Positions 33,845-34,061 of a stretch of 34,061 bases of DNA are shown here, piece by piece (the stretch's first letter is position 1; the number at the start of each line of letters is the position of its first letter). Below the pieces are notes generated by a model, which did no database searches, was not told where the DNA came from, and saw nothing but the letters and a program-made list of their open reading frames with translations. Position numbers and translations under genes: made by a program. The stretch is from Prevotella sp. (GTDB taxonomy: Bacteria; Bacteroidota; Bacteroidia; Bacteroidales; Bacteroidaceae), in the NCBI GenBank assembly GCA_017455845.1, contig JAFSYY010000021.1:1-34061 (forward strand). The letters run 5' to 3'.

Positions 33845-34018
33845 TTAGTCCTCGTCGTCCCAGAGGCTGCTGCTGCGGCCGTAAGAAACGTCGGTGCTTG
33901 TGTATTCGTCGCCAGGTGTCCCTCCTGTGGCAACACCGCCTTGCGATGCTTCAAGCAGATGCTGTGTGTTGACGACCTTTACAAGAATTGTTTCCGGTGA
34001 TTGATATATCTTTTTCAT
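33845..34018 (-). CDS. Short peptide with MKKIYQ start and SLWDDED end, copy 2
   Basis: The 57-residue peptide begins MKKIYQSPETILVKVV at ATG 34018 and ends SSSLWDDED before TAA at 33845-33847. It is a paralogue of the 51-residue peptide at 30399-30554: the first nine residues differ at one position, the middle QHLLEAS aligns with SHIMVAS, and the acidic tryptophan end is kept. The centre differs in length and sequence (QGGVATGGTPGDEYTSTD). The leader is AT-rich (AACAAAGATT before the ATG), a normal Bacteroidetes start. No signal peptide or known domain is visible, and I do not recognise the family. Confidence 0.75.
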   Translation of the reverse strand: MKKIYQSPETILVKVVNTQHLLEASQGGVATGGTPGDEYTSTDVSYGRSSSLWDDED

Positions 34019-34061
34019 AATCTTTGTTCCTTTCTGATTTGTTAATACTTTGCTTTTTCAA

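Overview
The window looks like a chromosomal segment of a Bacteroidales bacterium, most likely a gut or rumen Prevotella/Segatella-type organism. The evidence is two SusC/SusD pairs, FAS1-domain lipoproteins, a DUF4491 protein, AT-rich translation starts, three promoters of the Bacteroidetes type (T/CTTG, 20 bp, TAnnTTTG), and C-termini of the GLYIVNGKKVVIK kind. Nearly all genes are on the minus strand, so the window reads right to left.

Right to left: (a) 34018-30399 holds two related short peptides of unknown function (57 and 51 aa). Between them lie a complex non-coding stretch (22-bp tandem arrays, an inverted-repeat element, and a promoter followed by a long rod-shaped RNA) and a 708-aa exported protein. 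(b) 30008-25302 is a family 11 rhamnogalacturonan lyase fused to autotransporter-type repeats and a dockerin-like C-terminus. A 928-aa exported protein with helical repeats follows; it has its own promoter and ends in a strong terminator. (c) 21977-3859 is a seven-gene surface-nutrient operon: FAS1 lipoprotein, SusC, SusD, FAS1 lipoprotein, FAS1 lipoprotein, SusC, SusD. With the lyase next door it resembles a pectin (rhamnogalacturonan) utilisation locus, but no regulator lies inside the window. (d) 3457-850 is a lipid A modification module (PAP2 phosphatase overlapping an EptA-type phosphoethanolamine transferase) followed by a DUF4491 protein. (e) 1-818 on the plus strand is the end of an unknown gene and a shortened, repeat-riddled relative of the periplasmic part of Bacteroidetes CcsA-type cytochrome c biogenesis proteins.

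The most striking pattern is in the junctions of the seven-gene operon. At all five junctions downstream of the first SusC, one arm of an inverted repeat lies at or within a few bases of the upstream stop codon. The other arm lies inside the signal-peptide codons of the next gene, so the start codon sits in the loop. Three unrelated repeat families build this same layout: a G/C-rich palindromic repeat (twice), an AT-rich repeat (twice) and a TTCACTC heptamer (once). The two G/C-rich copies form near-identical 180-bp cassettes joined to non-homologous genes. They look like mobile elements that carry an intergenic region, a start codon and a lipoprotein signal peptide.

A second possibly new element is the RNA at about 33013-32834. 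It has a 121-nt rod of perfectly paired segments that competes with a downstream 11-bp terminator stem. A third is the small-peptide family.
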